From Pocillopora verrucosa (Eukaryota > Cnidaria > Anthozoa > Scleractinia > Pocilloporidae): DNA of 64,000 bases. Below, one piece after another: positions 60,712 to 64,000 of the stretch (position 1 is the stretch's first letter; each line of letters opens with the position of its first letter). The notes below the pieces were generated by a model. It had not been told where the DNA came from. It made no database searches and saw nothing but the letters and a program-made list of their open reading frames with translations. Location of the stretch: the NCBI RefSeq assembly GCF_036669915.1, contig NC_089324.1:12494118-12558117 (forward strand), given 5' to 3'. The position numbers were made by a program, and so were the translations under genes.

Positions 60712-62178
60712 GATCGCCTTGAAGTACAGATTATTGAAGCGACGAATACAAACAGATAATTGTGAAATCAAAGATTTAATTTTTAACTACGAGAAAACAG
60801 CACAAAGTTCATGACAGCTGAGTTTTTGCGGCCAATCACATTCAAGGACGTAGTTGACCTTTTTTGTAACGTTATGTCAGTGTTGTTTCCTCGTGTAAAA
60901 TGAATAGACTTAGTCGGTCGGGCTGAAACCTTGAAACCGTGGAAGGCTCCTTTAAAATGTTATCACAAAATGTCTGAAAGCTGATTTGCTGAGACTGATG
61001 ACATTTTTTATTAATCACGAGGGATTTTTTGGTAATCAAGAGGGCATGATTACTTAATGCTGATTGAGCCTTTTTGATGTTTGCGGCAACGGTTTAATGA
61101 TTGGAATTCAACTGAATGAAGCAGTGTAACGTTATTAACTGTATTCAGCCACATATGCAGGACTATAACTTTCCAGCAGTTTTGTCACGCAGAGCGCTCA
61201 AAGACTAATTGGATAGGCTAACGCCAAAACGGTCTGTCGCGTTCACGAGCAACAGTCGTTTTTGGGTCTACCCTCACCCCGACGATCATACAAATCATAC
61301 AACACAATCGATTCACAACAAGACAACAGATCCGTCCTGTGCGGTTAGAGTGTACGTCTTGGTCTTAAACTGTCATCGATGTCCCGTTCGTGTAAAACAA
61401 TTTTGCCGGTGGCTTTCTCTAAGAACAGAAAATGTTTTAAAAATATTGGAACAAACAGCCTTTGTTTCCGATTCCTAGAAAACAATACAAAGTCCGTGTG
61501 AGCTGATCTATTTTTGTCTTGTCACTTTTGTTTGGCTTAGTTGACCTTTTTGTAACGTTAAACTGATTATCTCGTGCGTTTTTAAAAGTAAATATCTATT
61601 TGTCTGAAAGCTTTATTGTTAGAAAATCCGTTGTTTGAGTTTTATTGTTAATGAAATAGCAAATAATTCATGGCTTGTTACTGAAAGGAAAACTTCGGGG
61701 TCTTATGGCGAGGAGAGATTTAGATAAGCAAGGTTGAAAAGCGCTAAACGTGCTTGAGAGACTCTCATCATTTAACGATATTATCGCCCTTTATTGTTCT
61801 TATAAATGTGTTTAAAGCTTCTTTCCCTCTTCCCCTTGTTTTTTCATCAACTGTCAGATTCGGTCTTAAAGATTGTTCCACACTCGTGAAGGACTAAATT
61901 TACAAATTTTGAGCAGTCTACGTACAGGCGACGCTTCTTTGAAATATGCTTTTACTATCAAACAATTTGTTGAGATATGCATTTAATCCTGTGAACCCGT
62001 AACATTTTTGTTGATAAAATTGTTGCTTGCACGAGTTTTTGTAGAAACGGTCGTTGTCGACAGGTTGTTCTCTAAAGACTGTTTGTGTAAGAAATTTGCT
62101 TTAAAATATGAATGATTCGACTTTAGTTTCTGCTGGCATACATGCAGCATTTGAATGATTCGTAGAATAGTAAAACAT
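60712..62178. repeat. Spacer between TRIM genes 5 and 6, duplicate of 35382-36861
   Basis: Collinear and almost identical to the spacer between genes 2 and 3, including the GAAAACAGCACAAAGTTC and GGCCAATCACATTCAAGG motifs near 60790-60850. Confidence 0.78.
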
Positions 62179-64000
62179 TCACTTCAGTATATATATTTTC
62201 TTAGCTACAAGGCTTGTGACTAGTATACGCCCATCTGGCGCTGTTATAATTTGAAATGGACTTTGTAAAGGAACGGTAGTTTTGCCCGTAAAGCGACCGT
62301 CCAAAGAAAATTGCTGAACTCTGTTATTGAAATAGTCACAAACGAGAAGGTTATTAGGGCCGTCTAAACACATGCCACGGGGTGAGTTGAACTGTCCGTC
62401 TTGATTCTCTTTTTCGCCAAACTTGTACAGGAAAGTGTTTGACGCATCAAATGCTTTTATGACGTGATTGTCTCTTTCAGTTACCAGGAAAATGTTTTTG
62501 TAAGGGACGCAGCTGTATGGTGTGCTGAGTTTCTCTGGACCACTGTCTCCTATTGTGAATAGAGCTTCGCCCTCTCTTGACATTACTTGAACTCTATTGT
62601 TGGAGAATTCACTGACAACAATACGTTCTGTATCGTCAAAGCAAATACGAAGTGGATTCTTGAAGTGTCCTTTTCCCTCACCTTTTTTTCCAAAGGTTTT
62701 TACGACGGATCCTGTCTGGATATTTATATGTTGGATTCTATTATTTGCTTGATCTGCAATAAGTAATTCGTTGTTGTTTAAAAATAACACATCATATGGA
62801 TATTTAAATTGTCCAGGATGTGTTCCTTCTTTTCCAATTTGTTTTGAACAGTTCGCTTCTTTATTGAATACAAAAACACAGTGTCCAAGATTATCTACAA
62901 CAGCTATGTCGCCTTGCGCGTTTACAGCGATTCCAGTTTGTCGCTTGAACTCCTGCCCTTGGTTGAACTTCAAATACAACTCACCAACTACGACAAGTTG
63001 ACGTTCTTTCACTGCCAAAGGGAATGGAGAGGTAGAAAGCTTTTCGCCATTAATCTTCACCTCAACGCTGTAGGCGCCAGGCACTTTAGGTGTAAACTTC
63101 ACCGTAAGATTTCCGTCTCCTTTTTCGTGAACAGTCACGTTTGTGACATCTTCGGTGGGTTTTATTAGCAATTCAACTTGATCGTTAAGGTCGGCCTGGT
63201 TACTAATCTCTCCTTCTGATGTGTTTGGACACAAGGTAAACTCTGCTTCTACACCAGCTTGGAAAGTTTGGTCCAGTCCTTTTACAATTGATTCAGCTGC
63301 GAGTTGAATAAAACCCAGTTTCAAGTCTTGTTGGGATGCCGCGTTAAATTTGGCAAATGTAGTCTGGTGATGTTTTGGAACTTCAACCCCACGAAGCTCT
63401 TGAAATTTCTGCCTCAAAGCTGCTTTGTTCTGCATTATATCCGAGCTTGAGCTTCTCTGCACCAGATTCTCCGCAAACTCAGCTGCTTGGCTTATTTGTT
63501 TTACTAGGGATTTTACTTCCTGTTTAGCCGCGTTAATCTTCTCAAGTCTCGACATGCGTGTTGTTTCCAGGGATACAATCGCTTCTCGCTCGCGCTGTCG
63601 AATGTTTGCTATCATTTGTTGGGCTGTTCGCGAGACTTCTCGCTTGGCTGTTGCGAAATTTCTATCAAGCTCAGAAATCGTTTCTTCGAACTCCTTGATG
63701 ACTTGACAAAGTTGGGTTTCTTTTTCCTTGATGATCTTAGCGCCAGACATGATGTTTTCTTTTTCGTCGTATGCTGCTTTGTCGAACAAAACGGCGATGT
63801 GGTTTTGATGATCCGTGACAATGCAGATTGGACAAATGCAAACTTGACACTGCGAGCAAAAGAACCGTGTGACTTCTTTCTCGTGGAACTGTTGTGAACA
63901 AAATGGCTGTCGCTTCAGTAGTTCTTCGTAATCCTCTTCTTTAAAGTCTTCAACTGGCGTGACTTTGTGTCCCTCAAACGTTGCAATCAGCAGTTGATGC
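62179..64000 (-). CDS. TRIM-NHL gene 6 (two-B-box type), 5' end beyond the window
   Basis: The frame is open to the right edge. The visible part begins within B-box1 ([13 protein letters not shown], matching residues 127-139 of gene 3) and continues through B-box2 (CSQQFH ... [12 protein letters not shown] ... DHQNH), coiled coil, filamin-type domain and NHL propeller to the stop at 62179. RING and most of B-box1 must lie beyond 64000. It differs from gene 3 at only a few residues (e.g. AAYDE for AAHDE, MSREG for MSKEG, EELLK for EALLK), so genes 3 and 6 are a recent duplicate pair. No frameshift or stop was found in the visible part. Confidence 0.92.
   Translation of the reverse strand, partial: HQLLIATFEGHKVTPVEDFKEEDYEELLKRQPFCSQQFHEKEVTRFFCSQCQVCICPICIVTDHQNHIAVLFDKAAYDEKENIMSGAKIIKEKETQLCQVIKEFEETISELDRNFATAKREVSRTAQQMIANIRQREREAIVSLETTRMSRLEKINAAKQEVKSLVKQISQAAEFAENLVQRSSSSDIMQNKAALRQKFQELRGVEVPKHHQTTFAKFNAASQQDLKLGFIQLAAESIVKGLDQTFQAGVEAEFTLCPNTSEGEISNQADLNDQVELLIKPTEDVTNVTVHEKGDGNLTVKFTPKVPGAYSVEVKINGEKLSTSPFPLAVKERQLVVVGELYLKFNQGQEFKRQTGIAVNAQGDIAVVDNLGHCVFVFNKEANCSKQIGKEGTHPGQFKYPYDVLFLNNNELLIADQANNRIQHINIQTGSVVKTFGKKGEGKGHFKNPLRICFDDTERIVVSEFSNNRVQVMSREGEALFTIGDSGPEKLSTPYSCVPYKNIFLVTERDNHVIKAFDASNTFLYKFGEKENQDGQFNSPRGMCLDGPNNLLVCDYFNNRVQQFSLDGRFTGKTTVPLQSPFQIITAPDGRILVTSLVAKKIYILK

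Overview
The window is animal nuclear DNA and most resembles a cnidarian, probably a reef-building coral. This rests on spliced genes with GT..AG introns, animal versions of CRNKL1 and MOCS1, an expanded set of intronless TRIM-NHL genes, metazoan-type tRNA-His genes and a very dense load of short AT-rich inverted-repeat transposons (MITEs). The species was not identified; the assignment is inference.

Layout. 1-1823 (+): 3' part of an unrecognised multi-exon gene. 1824-8788: gene-poor, with a long nested palindrome, a CCAAT-bearing inverted repeat, two tRNA-His genes facing each other, and two complete MITEs. 8789-15684 (-): MOCS1 in 11 exons, the MOCS1A (MoaA-type radical SAM) product ending in Gly-Gly-stop. 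15838-45768 (+): CRNKL1 (Crooked neck/Syf3 splicing factor), 21 exons, 673 residues, head to head with MOCS1 with 153 bp between the start codons. CRNKL1 intron 10 is 18 kb and holds three antisense intronless TRIM-NHL genes (25812-27839, 33357-35381, 36862-39060) plus a dead ISL2EU/Harbinger-like transposon (31422-33174). 45769-53178: repeat-rich DNA and a fourth TRIM-NHL gene. 53608-56993: a second copy of the 3' third of CRNKL1 (exons 15-21) with reading frames and splice sites intact. 56994-64000: more duplicated flank and two further TRIM-NHL genes, the last cut by the window edge.

The TRIM-NHL genes are of two kinds. Four have RING plus one B-box; two have RING plus two B-boxes. They recur in a unit of repeat-rich 3' flank, one-B-box gene, spacer, two-B-box gene. 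The unit appears whole twice and in part twice, so the 23-64 kb stretch grew by segmental duplication that also carried along CRNKL1 exons 15-21. The paralogues are very alike except at a few repeated positions in the NHL propeller, next to the D-x-x-N-N-R type motif of each blade, where they differ from gene to gene.

Two related MITE groups, called R1 and R2 here, have ends like AACCCTTTAACTCCCA or AACCCTTTACACCCTA. They occur in about 27 full or partial copies across introns and intergenic DNA. Comparing the two CRNKL1 3' copies gives natural filled/empty site pairs that date several insertions.
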